From contig JAKAVC010000077.1 in assembly GCA_021817345.1 (NCBI GenBank), positions 1 through 54,914 on the forward strand: a DNA stretch of 54,914 nucleotides. Direction: 5' to 3'. The notes under the pieces were generated by a model that saw nothing but the letters and a program-made list of their open reading frames with translations, was not told where the DNA came from and ran no database searches. Origin of the DNA: Deltaproteobacteria bacterium (GTDB lineage: Bacteria > Desulfobacterota > Binatia > Binatales > Binataceae). This document shows positions 41,468 through 49,614 of the stretch, piece after piece. The translations under genes and the position numbers were made by a program. Positions within the stretch are counted from its first letter, which is position 1. Each line of letters begins with the position of its first letter.

Positions 41468-42586
41468 GTGGCTTTCTACGCTGACAAGGATTACACGCAG
41501 GACCAGGAAGTCCTGGAGAAAATGAACCAGGTGATGGCCGGGAATCTCGGCCTCGGCTGGTACGACGCCCGCACCGAAAAGATCAAGGGCAGGCCGCGCG
41601 ACTTGCGCCGCGGACTCACGTACCAGGATCTCGATATCGGCTCGTACGGGTACAGCAAAATCCCCGAATTCATACGCGACAACCAGTCGATGGTGGCGCG
41701 CGGCAGCGAGAAGGTCGGCAAGCTGCCCGACATGGGCTACGTGCTCAACCGCAAGTCGGACGTATGGTCCGACAACGTGACCACGCTTTATGAAGAGGCC
41801 AAATCGCGGCGATGGGCGCCGGCGGTGGACGTGCCGTGGACGGAACTGGACCGGAACCCGCTGCCTCACGAGCTCGAAGCCGCCTGCGCGCAACTCTACA
41901 CGTTCCTCCAGGAGTGCGCGCTGGTCAGCATGGATTTTCCTTCGCGATGGGTGCCGCTGGTAAACCAGGACCTGATCGAGCTCAAGAGCTTCATGTGCGC
42001 GCAGATGCTCGACGGGTCGCGGCTGCTTGAGGCGTTCCGCAAACGCGCGCTTTACGGCGGCGCGGGGCTTGGACGCGCCAGCGTCTCAGCCGAGCAGGGG
42101 CTCAAGGAATGGCTCTGGGCGGACACCTATCCGCAGGGCTCGGTTTCGATAAACCTCTCGCTTGCGGGGCTGCTGCTCGCGGTCTATCGGCATGTGGCCG
42201 CGTTCGCTCCGAGCCGGGTTGACCGGAGGCTGATGGGTTACGCGATGCAGGATGCGGCGCGCCAGGTATCGTACGGGCTTGGGGCCCTGCGTTATCATCT
42301 GCGGCATCAGCCGGCGCAGGCGGCCGCGATGAACCAGTACCTGGACGACACCGAGCACGTGATTCTGGCGCTGCTCGGCAGCCCGGAGCTGCTGGAGCCG
42401 CTGATAATCATCTCGGGTGGCGGACTCGAGCGCGAGCAGGTGAAGGCGGGACGGCTCGCAACCGCGAAGCTGATCCGGCTTGCGGTGCGCGAATACCTTG
42501 AGCGTCTGGAGGCGGCTGGCCTCAGTGGACGGCCCGGCAACAGCCGCATCCCGCAGGCGATTGAGCGGATTCAGGTCGAAGCCTGA
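41468..42586 (+). CDS. Ligand-less paralogue of the diiron protein (beta-like subunit)
   Basis: This 372-residue protein aligns with its upstream neighbour almost without gaps (shared RRGLTYxDLDIGxYGxSxxP, SxxWxxNxxxxYEEAxSRxW, FRKRAL, LIIISGGGLERE-type end). All six iron ligands are replaced: Ala151, Gly183, Leu186, Ala233, Ala263 and Gln266, so DEARH reads DGSRL and DAARQ. The frame is intact and otherwise conserved, which argues for a kept structural role, most simply a heteromeric partner of the active subunit. The start is a GTG at 41468 (gtggctttctac) after GGTGACGG. Confidence 0.75.
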   Translation: MAFYADKDYTQDQEVLEKMNQVMAGNLGLGWYDARTEKIKGRPRDLRRGLTYQDLDIGSYGYSKIPEFIRDNQSMVARGSEKVGKLPDMGYVLNRKSDVWSDNVTTLYEEAKSRRWAPAVDVPWTELDRNPLPHELEAACAQLYTFLQECALVSMDFPSRWVPLVNQDLIELKSFMCAQMLDGSRLLEAFRKRALYGGAGLGRASVSAEQGLKEWLWADTYPQGSVSINLSLAGLLLAVYRHVAAFAPSRVDRRLMGYAMQDAARQVSYGLGALRYHLRHQPAQAAAMNQYLDDTEHVILALLGSPELLEPLIIISGGGLEREQVKAGRLATAKLIRLAVREYLERLEAAGLSGRPGNSRIPQAIERIQVEA

Positions 42587-42792
42587 TGCCTTGCGCACAG
42601 GCGCTGGGACGAGCGGAGCGCTCGGACTCTATCCGCGCCTTGCGGCTTCGTACCGGCAGGCGCTTTACCCGCAACAGGCGTGTGCTGGTGGCGCTTTCGT
42701 TACATAGTCCTTAAGATGGCCCCGTAGCGTTTTTACTTTCGCCGCGCCGCTATAGATCGTCGCGGCCAGAACCGACTTGGAGCATCGCCGTC

Positions 42793-44331
42793 ATGCGCCC
42801 GGAAACAGGCTCTGGCGCGGAATCGTCGAAGATTTCCGAGCAGCACAAGGCTTCCCGCGGACTGCCGCGGTATTTTCATCTTTTGTGGGAGGAAGATCTC
42901 GAGGAGCTGCGCCCCGTTCTTCAAGCGGTGCGCGATCGGGCCTCTGAAGTCGTTGATAACTGGTATCGACTCTACGTCCTCCACTTCGGAGACCGCCGCA
43001 CGCTGTCGGAGAACGAATTCCGCGCCATATTCGAGCCTGCGATCGTCCGCAACAAGGACAATCTTCTTGGCCGCGACATGGACGCCTACGCACGCGACCT
43101 TCACTCGCTGGGCGATACGCTCGCGGCGCGCAAAGTTCCGCTCCAGGAGATAATCGCCTCGCTTCATCTGTTCGAGGAAGCCTCTCAGGCGGTCTTTCCA
43201 AGGGACATTCAGGATCTCGCCTGGCTTTATTCGACGTTCGACCGTCTGAGCCACGTACGCATCATGCTGCTGGTCGACGCCTACGTGCGTTCGGAATCGG
43301 CGCTTGCGGGCGCGCGTCTTCAGGCCTTGGAGCGCCAGGCCGCTATGACGCCGATCGAAGAGCGGACCAGCTTCCACGGCCTGGTGGGAGCAAGCCCGGT
43401 GATGCGCCGGCTATACGAGCGTATCGAGGCGGCGGGGCAGACGCGCGGCACGGTGCTGGTGGTGGGCGAGAGCGGGACCGGCAAGGAGCTGGTGGCGCGG
43501 GCGATTCACGAATGCGGGCCGGAGCCGTCGGCGCCGTTCGTCGCGCTCAACTGCGCGGCGCTGCCCAAGGACCTGATCGAGAGCGAATTGTTCGGCTACA
43601 AGCGCGGCGCGTTCAGCGGGGCGAACACCGAGTACCTGGGCTTGTTCCGGGCGGCCGAGGGCGGGACGCTGTTCCTGGACGAAATAACCGAGATGAGCGC
43701 GGAGACGCAGTCCAAGCTGTTGCGCGCGATCCAGGAGCGGACCGTGCGGCCGGTGGGCTCGACCCGGGAAGTTCCGGTGGACGTGAGGCTTATCGCCTCG
43801 ACCAACCGCGACCCCGAGCAGGCGGTGGAAGCGGGGCAGCTTCGCCAGGATCTTTACTACCGGCTGCAGGCGAGCGTGCTGCAGGTGCCGCCGCTTCGCG
43901 AGCGGCTCGGCGACGTGCCTTTGCTCGCCCAGCATTTCATCGTGCTCTTCAACGAGAAGCTGCATCGCACGCCGCTCGTGGTGGGAATCGAAGAGGATGC
44001 GATGGAGGCGATGAAGCGCTATCCGTGGCCGGGCAACGTGCGCGAACTGTCCAATGCGATCGAGAGCGCATTCACCTTCGGACGCTCCGCCACGCTGCGG
44101 CTGGTCGACCTGCCGCCCGCGCTGGCCTCGGAACCGGGCGTACACCTGGCACCCGCGCAGCATACGGCCTCGGCTGCGCCCAACGGGGTTGCGACCTTTG
44201 CTGACGTCGAACGCGATCTTATCAAGCGCACGCTCGCGATGACCGAAGGCAACAAGGCCCGCGCCGCGAAGCTGCTCAGGATTTCGCGCAAGAAACTGTA
44301 CGCGAAGATCGCAAAGTACGGGCTCGAATAG
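42793..44331 (+). CDS. Sigma-54-dependent transcriptional activator with N-terminal RsbR-like sensor
   Basis: The 512-residue enhancer-binding protein has an all-helical N-terminal sensor (about 28-170, resembling the RsbRD/globin-like helical domains), an AAA+ domain (about 195-430) with Walker A GESGTGKE (225-232), Walker B GGTLFLDE (290-297) and a GAFSGA loop (272-277, Thr to Ser in the sigma-54 contact motif GAFTGA), and a Fis-type HTH at the C-terminus (AAKLLRISRKKLYAKI). It has no receiver domain, so it senses a ligand or redox/stress signal directly. It stands between the diiron cassette and the stress module, whose central gap carries sigma-54 promoter motifs. Confidence 0.88.
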   Translation: MRPETGSGAESSKISEQHKASRGLPRYFHLLWEEDLEELRPVLQAVRDRASEVVDNWYRLYVLHFGDRRTLSENEFRAIFEPAIVRNKDNLLGRDMDAYARDLHSLGDTLAARKVPLQEIIASLHLFEEASQAVFPRDIQDLAWLYSTFDRLSHVRIMLLVDAYVRSESALAGARLQALERQAAMTPIEERTSFHGLVGASPVMRRLYERIEAAGQTRGTVLVVGESGTGKELVARAIHECGPEPSAPFVALNCAALPKDLIESELFGYKRGAFSGANTEYLGLFRAAEGGTLFLDEITEMSAETQSKLLRAIQERTVRPVGSTREVPVDVRLIASTNRDPEQAVEAGQLRQDLYYRLQASVLQVPPLRERLGDVPLLAQHFIVLFNEKLHRTPLVVGIEEDAMEAMKRYPWPGNVRELSNAIESAFTFGRSATLRLVDLPPALASEPGVHLAPAQHTASAAPNGVATFADVERDLIKRTLAMTEGNKARAAKLLRISRKKLYAKIAKYGLE

Positions 44332-44364
44332 CCCTCGGCCCGCGCACAACCTGGGCGCCGGGTG

Positions 44365-46939
44365 TCAGGAACGCGCGCCGGTGCCCGCGCTTCGCCATCC
44401 GACCGCTGCAAGCGCGAGCGCAATCGCCGCCATCCAGTGACGCCCGTTAAGCGGATCGATCCCGAGCACTGCGGCGATCGGCCTCGCTTCCATGAAAATC
44501 GGCAGGCTGAGCGCGATCGTTGCCGTCACGATCCAGAAGCGCGCCTCGCGTGGAAAACCGACGCTCCACCACGCGCCGGCGCCGCAGAGTTCCGCCCACA
44601 CCAGCAGCAGGCTCCCCGCGACCGCGACCACCATCGCCGCCGATCGCGCGTAAGACTCGCCGTGTCCGAGCAGCGAAACGTAGATGCCGAGCGCACCCGC
44701 GGCCAGCATCGCTCCGCTCACCGCCGAGACCAGCGCCGAGCGGCCGGCGAGAATCGGACGCGCCGGGTCGAGCGGCGGACGCGCCATCACGTCCTTCTCA
44801 GGCGTCCTTCCTTCGAACAGGAGCGCCGAGACCGGGTGTACGATAAGTTCGAGCCACACCAGCGTCACCGGTGTCAGCAGGATCGGAAGCCCGGCCAGCG
44901 GAACCGCGAGCGCAAGCCCCACCAGCATGACCTTGAACCCGACCAGGTAGCCGAAGGCGCGCTGGAGATTGTCGAAAATCCGCCGTCCTTCGCGGATGGT
45001 TGCCACCAGCGCGGTGAAATTGTCTTCGAGCAGCACGATATCCGCCGCCGCGCGCGCGACCTCGGTGCCGCGCCGTCCCATGCTGACGCCGATATCGGCG
45101 CGTCGAAGCGCGGGCGCGTCGTTGATTCCGTCGCCGGTCATCGCGACGATCTCGCCCGCATCCTTCAGCGCCTGCACGATCGCGTATTTCTGCTCCGGCC
45201 GCACCCGGGCGAAGATGCTTTTGGTGCGTACCAGCGCGGCGAGTTTTGCGCCGCCCGCACGGTCAAGCTCCTCGCCGGTCACAATTCCGTCGTCGTCGTG
45301 CTTAAGGCCGGTCGCGTCGGCGATTGCGTGCGCGGTAAGCGCGTGGTCGCCCGTGATCAGCTTGAGCTTCACGCCCGCGCGCTGGCATTCGGCGACCGCG
45401 GCGGGAACTTCGGGCCTGACCGGATCCAGAAACCCGAGCAACCCGAACAACCGAAGCGAACGCTCGTCCTGGGCGCGCACTCCGGTGAAGGCCGAGGGGC
45501 CTTCTGTGAACCGCCCGGCGACCGCCAGCACGCGCATCCCGCGCGCGGCAAGCTCGGCATTGGCTTCGAACGCCTTTTCGCGCTCGCCCGAGCCAAACTC
45601 GCAATGCTCGGCGATGCCTTCGAGCGCGCCTTTCGCAACGATACATCCGCCGGTGCCATCACGGCGCTTCCAGACGTGCGACATGTGCCGCCCGACCATG
45701 TCGAAATCGTAGTCGTACGCAAGCTGCCATGCGGAATGGAGCCGCGCGACATCGACCCCGTGCTCGGCGCAGTGCTCAACGATGACCCGTTCCATGGAGT
45801 CCGCCGGGTTCGGCTCGCACGCAAGCGCCGACGCTTGCAGCAGCTCGGCCTCACTTACCGCGGGCAGAAGCGGCGCGTGCGAACCCAGCGTGTAGGAGCC
45901 GAGCGTCAGCGTGCCGGTCTTGTCGAGGCATATGACAGTGGTCGAGCCGAGCGTTTCCACGCTGGCGATATGCCGGACCAGCACGCCGATTCGCGAAAGC
46001 CGCCACGCGCCGAGCCCCAGGAACAGGGTCAGCACCATCACGAATTCCTCGCCCACCGCGGCCATCGCGAGCGTGATCGCGTAGAGAAACGCGCCGCCCG
46101 GGCCGGCTCCGTTGCGCAGCATGACCCAGACGTTCAATGCCGCGTGACGATCCATCGCACCATCCGCGCGGTTCGGCGCTGAAGCGGCGTCGGCTCGAAT
46201 CCGGCGTCGGCGACAAGGCTGGCGATTTTCCCGAAACGCGTGTTCAGACCGGTTGCAATGACCTCGGCCGAGGCCTGTCCCGCGAGCACGCGCGAGCCCG
46301 CGAACAGCAGGGATCGTTCAGGAATCTCTCGCGCCTGCGACGGGCCTTCGAACGCGCTCTTTTCGAGCGGCTCGGATTCGCCGGTCAGCATCGATTCGTC
46401 AACCGAGAGATTCGAGGACGAGCGCACCACCGCGTCGGCGTGCGCGATGTCGCCCTCGCGCAGGAGCAGCAAATCACCTGGGACGATGTCGCGCGTCGCG
46501 ATTTCGGTCGGATGGCCGTCGCGAACAACCGTTGCCCGCGGCGCGACCGCGAGCGCGAGTTTTTTCAGCGCCGCCCCGCAAGTTTTTTCAGCGCCGCGCG
46601 CGAGCGCGCCTCGAGCGCCACGTCCACCGCCAGCACCGGCCCGAGCGCCGCAAGCAGGATGAATCCCTCGGTCCTTTCGCCGAGCGCCAGATAAACCAGC
46701 CCCGCCGCCGCAAGCATCAGCGCCATCGGGTCGGCGAGCGTCCGCAGCGTCTCGGCGAGCCGCCCGAGCCGCCTTGGCCGCACCATCCGGTTCGGTCCGA
46801 AGGCGCGAAGCCGCTCAAGCGCCTGGGCGGTGCTGAGCCCGCCGCTACGCTCGGGCGCGGGGCCGGCTCCGACGCTCCCCGGGGAATTCTTAATGGCCGC
46901 GCTCACGCGGCGAGTCCATGATCCACGGCGCACACGCAA
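44365..46939 (-). pseudogene. Frameshifted P-type cation-transporting ATPase
   Basis: Three consecutive minus-strand frames make one P-type ATPase. 46939-46565 holds the N-terminus and first helices. 46565-46134 holds the actuator domain with LTGESEPLEKS. 46155-44365 holds the phosphorylation site DKTGTLT, the hinge TGDGINDAPAL and the C-terminal helices. The first break follows a 23-bp-period tandem duplication. The second lies near 46140, where VTRH-stop is replaced by MDRHAA in another frame. The PEGL/PEEF-type motif of helix 4 reads GEEFV, losing the conserved Pro. Decay is likely, though a sequencing error could explain one break. The 5' limit is uncertain. Confidence 0.75.
46555..46597. 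repeat. Tandem duplication, 23-bp period, that breaks the ATPase frame
   Basis: GCGAGTTTTTTCAGCGCCGC (46555-46574) recurs with one mismatch at 46578-46597. The 23-bp period is not a multiple of three, so the insertion shifts the minus-strand reading frame; removing one copy restores the continuous ATPase reading. Confidence 0.7.
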
Positions 46940-46942
46940 GCC

Positions 46943-47494
46943 TCAGCCGGCTTCGCGCTGCCAGGTCGCATAGAGGCTTCCGTCTTCGTCCGACCATCGG
47001 TATTTCGCCCGACCGCCGAAGGCCTTCTCGAGTTCGTGAGCGATCCGATGGGCGAGCTTTTGCGAGGTTGTCAGCACCTCGAGCGTCTTGCCGTCCCATT
47101 CGGCGGACACGACACGGCGCTCGGGCTGGGTGAAGCCGGCCCTGCGCTCGACGTTTCCGATTCGCCTTCGAATCGCGTCGATGTTGTCGCGCACGTAGGA
47201 ACCGCTGGCCACGATCTTGCCGTAGCAGAGCCCGGTCTTTTTTTCCTGCACGCAGGCGGGGCATTCGACCCACGCCGCCTTGCCGAGAAGCTCATCGGAA
47301 AGGCGCTTGAGGCGATGCCACTTCTTCTTCTGCCCGGAATAGACCGCTCCGCAATAACGACAAATCGACGGGTCCTTGAAGGCCGGCTGTCCGCGTCGCT
47401 TCACGGCCACGGCAGGACTTTTGTCGAAGCGCGAACCCTTGCGGTTGAGGCTTCGGATGAGCCCCTTTCCCTTGGGCCTGTCGGTACCCTTCAT
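46943..47494 (-). CDS. BCAM0308-family zinc-ribbon protein
   Basis: The 183-residue protein has two Cys pairs, CRYC and CPAC, forming a likely zinc ribbon (about 45-82), then a small alpha/beta domain (RIGNVERRAGFTQPERRVVS and LTTSQKLAHRIAHELEKAFGGRAKY) and a basic N-terminal tail. This matches the BCAM0308 family, named from a low-oxygen-induced Burkholderia locus. The function is unknown; archaeal NMD3 has a similar zinc-ribbon, and an RNA or ribosome link is possible. It precedes the broken ATPase on the same strand. Confidence 0.75.
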   Translation of the reverse strand: MKGTDRPKGKGLIRSLNRKGSRFDKSPAVAVKRRGQPAFKDPSICRYCGAVYSGQKKKWHRLKRLSDELLGKAAWVECPACVQEKKTGLCYGKIVASGSYVRDNIDAIRRRIGNVERRAGFTQPERRVVSAEWDGKTLEVLTTSQKLAHRIAHELEKAFGGRAKYRWSDEDGSLYATWQREAG

Positions 47495-47510
47495 AGTTTC
47501 TTTCCAGATT

Positions 47511-48044
47511 TCACCTGCAGAGTTTTACGAACGCGCCGAGCATGTCGCTGCGGGTGAGAATTCCCACCAGCCGCGTGCGCTCGACGATCGGAACCGCGCC
47601 GATACGCTCGCGGCGCATCAGTTCCGCCGCCTGTTGGAGCGTGTCGGAGGGCGCAAGCGTGAGCACCTTCGCGGTCATCACCTCTTCCACCGGAATCAGC
47701 TCGGGAGTCGCCTCGACAGGCGCGATATCGGCGCCCGAGACTTTTGCCGAAATTTCCACGGCGCGCGGCGCGTCGCGGAGGTCGCGATCGGTAACAATTC
47801 CCGCCAGGCGGCGGTTCAGGACCACGGGAAGCTGATTGATGCGATGTTCCTCGAGGATAGCGCGGGCGTGCGCGACCGGGTCACGCGGCCTGACCGTAAT
47901 CACCGGCGTCGTCATCCAGCGCTCGATACGAAAATCCTCCCCCTCGGGCGCCGCCGTGCGCGCGGCGGCCTTCTTTTTCCGCGCTTCGCGAGCCGGGCCT
48001 TGCGCGCCGACGACTCCCGACCGCAGCTTTGCTCGCTCAGCCAT
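47511..48044 (-). CDS. CBS-pair regulatory protein
   Basis: The 177-residue protein has a basic Ala/Lys-rich N-terminus (about 1-38) and two CBS motifs (about 43-175), with MTTPVITVRPRDPVAHARAI, the nucleotide-site GIVTDRDLRD, MTAKVLTLAPSDT and GILTRSDML. CBS pairs bind adenosyl nucleotides and act as energy-state sensors. It overlaps the upstream CBS gene by 8 bp, so the two are co-transcribed. The third such protein is a Usp-CBS fusion on the other strand. Confidence 0.88.
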   Translation of the reverse strand: MAERAKLRSGVVGAQGPAREARKKKAAARTAAPEGEDFRIERWMTTPVITVRPRDPVAHARAILEEHRINQLPVVLNRRLAGIVTDRDLRDAPRAVEISAKVSGADIAPVEATPELIPVEEVMTAKVLTLAPSDTLQQAAELMRRERIGAVPIVERTRLVGILTRSDMLGAFVKLCR

Positions 48045-48429
48045 TCGTTGTCCCCTGCGTCGCCTGGATCACTTCAAGCAGAGCCCGAAGCATGTCGCTG
48101 GTGGTGACGATTCCAACCAGCTTGCCGTTCTCGACCACCGGCAGGCCGCCGACCTTGTGTTCGAGCATCAGCCGCGCCGCATCCTCGACCGACGAGTGCG
48201 GCGTCACGGTCATCGGAGAGGCGGTCATCGCGGCATTGACCCGGGTCGTTTCGAGGTAGCCGAGATGCTGGCGAAGGTCGCGATCGCTCAGAATCCCGAC
48301 CAGTTGCCCATTGTCTATCACCGGCACCCGCCGGAATCCGCCTGACTCCATCAGCGCCTTTGCCTTCGCCAGCGTGTCTTTCGGATTGACCGACGCCGGG
48401 TTGCGGGTCATTCGATCGGATATGCGCAC
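48037..48429 (-). CDS. Two-CBS-domain protein
   Basis: This 130-residue protein is a bare CBS pair: MTRNPASVNPKDTLAKAKALM, GILSDRDLRQHLGYLE, then MTASPMTVTPHSS and GIVTTSDML. The GTG start at 48429 is preceded on the minus strand by GGAGGAGGG and by a -24/-12 promoter motif (48474-48460). Its sequence closely resembles the CBS half of the Usp-CBS protein at 48714, so the divergent genes are probably related by duplication. Confidence 0.85.
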   Translation of the reverse strand: MRISDRMTRNPASVNPKDTLAKAKALMESGGFRRVPVIDNGQLVGILSDRDLRQHLGYLETTRVNAAMTASPMTVTPHSSVEDAARLMLEHKVGGLPVVENGKLVGIVTTSDMLRALLEVIQATQGTTNG

Positions 48430-48459
48430 GATTCAACGCCCTCCTCCCACGAAGCCGGA

Positions 48460-48474
48460 GCAAACTGCCTGCCA
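48460..48474 (-). promoter_or_regulatory. Sigma-54 promoter motif for the minus-strand CBS operon
   Basis: Read on the minus strand the sequence is TGGCAGG-CAGT-TTGC, which differs from TGGCACG-N4-TTGC at one base and has exact spacing. The predicted start site (about 48448) lies just upstream of the Shine-Dalgarno of the GTG-started gene at 48429. Confidence 0.6.
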
Positions 48475-48503
48475 TCGCGATTGTCCCGTAGGCGGCGGAT
48501 CCC

Positions 48504-48518
48504 CCTGTTTGGAACAGG
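48504..48518. promoter_or_regulatory. Inverted repeat CCTGTT-TGG-AACAGG, candidate activator site
   Basis: A perfect 6-bp dyad with 3-nt centre lies between the two divergent sigma-54 motifs. A second dyad (48562-48572) shares the core TTGGAA. Together they are candidate enhancer sites for the activator encoded at 42793. Confidence 0.35.
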
Positions 48519-48561
48519 AATTTAATCGCCACCGTTTGCATCAGGCGGTCCATCGCAATGG

Positions 48562-48572
48562 TTCCATTGGAA
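48562..48572. promoter_or_regulatory. Inverted repeat TTCCA-T-TGGAA, candidate activator site
   Basis: A perfect 5-bp dyad around a central T lies 75 bp upstream of the plus-strand promoter motif at 48647 and 88 bp from the minus-strand one. It shares TTGGAA with the dyad at 48504-48518. Confidence 0.3.
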
Positions 48573-48646
48573 ACACTCCAGCGGCTTGGGCTCCAATTTT
48601 TTCACGCCAAACTTCGGCTTATTCCTCTAACCAACGGCAGAGGCGA

Positions 48647-48661
48647 TGGCACGGCAATCGC
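48647..48661 (+). promoter_or_regulatory. Sigma-54 promoter motif for the Usp-CBS gene
   Basis: TGGCACG-GCAA-TCGC has a perfect -24 element and one change in the -12 element (TCGC for TTGC), with exact spacing and a following A. The predicted start (about 48673) gives a 40-nt leader with AAAGGAGG before the ATG at 48714. Confidence 0.6.
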
Positions 48662-48713
48662 AATGCTGTGTAGTATCGGTGCATAGACGCCGAATGAAAG
48701 GAGGCCTGCCGCG

Positions 48714-49526
48714 ATGGGCTTTCCGTACAAACGAATCCTCTGCCCCATCGACTTTGACGAAAACTCGGTTACCGCTCTGACGGAGGCGGTTGCACTCGCC
48801 CGCCAGGCCGACGCAACGGTTTACGTCCTGCACGTGGTCCCGATGATCATTCAGCCGACCGGAATGCCGGTGTACGTGGATTTATACAAATCGCAGGAAG
48901 AAGCCGCATGGGCCAAGCTGCGCGACCTCGCCCGCAAGCATCTGGCAGCCACCAAGTACGAACTGCTGGTCCAGATGGGAGATCCCGCCAGCGTCATCCT
49001 GCGCGCCGAACGCAAGCTCTCGCCCGACCTCGTCGTGATGGCGACGCACGGGCGCAGGGGATTCTCGCGCTTCTTCCTCGGCAGTGTGGCCGAGATGCTC
49101 GTGCGCGAGTCGAATTGCCCCGTGCTGACGGTGCGTCCCGGCGTCACGAACAAGGCGCTAGTCGGCACCTGGATGACGGCCAACCCGGTCACCGCCAGCC
49201 CGGGCGAGAAGCTTTCCTCCGTCGAGGCGAAGATGCGCGACGGCGGCTTCAGAACCATCCCGGTGTTGAAAGACGGCCAGTTGGTCGGGATCATCACCGA
49301 CCGCGACATACGCCAGCACGTCGGCTATCTTGACCACACCGAGGTCGGCAAGGCGATGAGCGAAACGCTGATCACGGTTACGCCCTCGACCTCGATCCGG
49401 GAGGCGGCGCGCCTCCTGCGAGAGCGGAAAATCGGCGGGCTTCCGGTGGTCGAGGACGGCAGCCTGGTCGGTATCGTGACCACCACCGACGTCCTGGAGG
49501 CTTTCACAGAAGCCGAGGAAGGTTAG
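48714..49526 (+). CDS. Universal stress protein fused to a CBS pair
   Basis: The 270-residue fusion has a UspA domain (about 1-143, YKRILCPIDFDENS, with the ATP-loop GRRGFSRFFLGSVAEMLV) and two CBS motifs (about 150-265, MTANPVTASPGEKLS, GIITDRDIRQHVGYLD, GIVTTTDVLEAF). A Usp that can bind ATP joined to an adenine-nucleotide sensor suggests an energy-stress regulator. AAAGGAGG precedes the ATG, and the sigma-54 motif lies 53 bp upstream. Its CBS part resembles the divergent gene. Confidence 0.92.
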   Translation: MGFPYKRILCPIDFDENSVTALTEAVALARQADATVYVLHVVPMIIQPTGMPVYVDLYKSQEEAAWAKLRDLARKHLAATKYELLVQMGDPASVILRAERKLSPDLVVMATHGRRGFSRFFLGSVAEMLVRESNCPVLTVRPGVTNKALVGTWMTANPVTASPGEKLSSVEAKMRDGGFRTIPVLKDGQLVGIITDRDIRQHVGYLDHTEVGKAMSETLITVTPSTSIREAARLLRERKIGGLPVVEDGSLVGIVTTTDVLEAFTEAEEG

Positions 49527-49569
49527 CGGCCTCTTGAGAAAAACGAAAATCGCAATCTGATGAATGAAA

Positions 49570-49589
49570 GCAGGGTGTCGACGCCCTGC
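49570..49589 (+). other. Inverted repeat in the gap before the kinase gene
   Basis: GCAGGG and CCCTGC flank an inner GTCGAC, giving a 20-bp near-palindrome between the Usp-CBS gene and the APH-AAA kinase gene. It may be a processing or partial termination hairpin, or an operator. Confidence 0.35.
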
Positions 49590-49614
49590 CGTTGGAGCCG
49601 AAGGAGACCGAGTC

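Noticed and set aside
42688-42702. TGGCGCT-TTCG-TTAC resembling a sigma-54 promoter before the activator gene
   Set aside because: The essential GC of the -12 element is missing (TTAC for TTGC), so it falls below the standard met by the three motifs listed.
44362-46182. 606-codon plus-strand frame opposite the ATPase
   Set aside because: It is the antisense of clear P-type ATPase motifs on the minus strand; its Arg/His-rich composition is that of a shadow frame.
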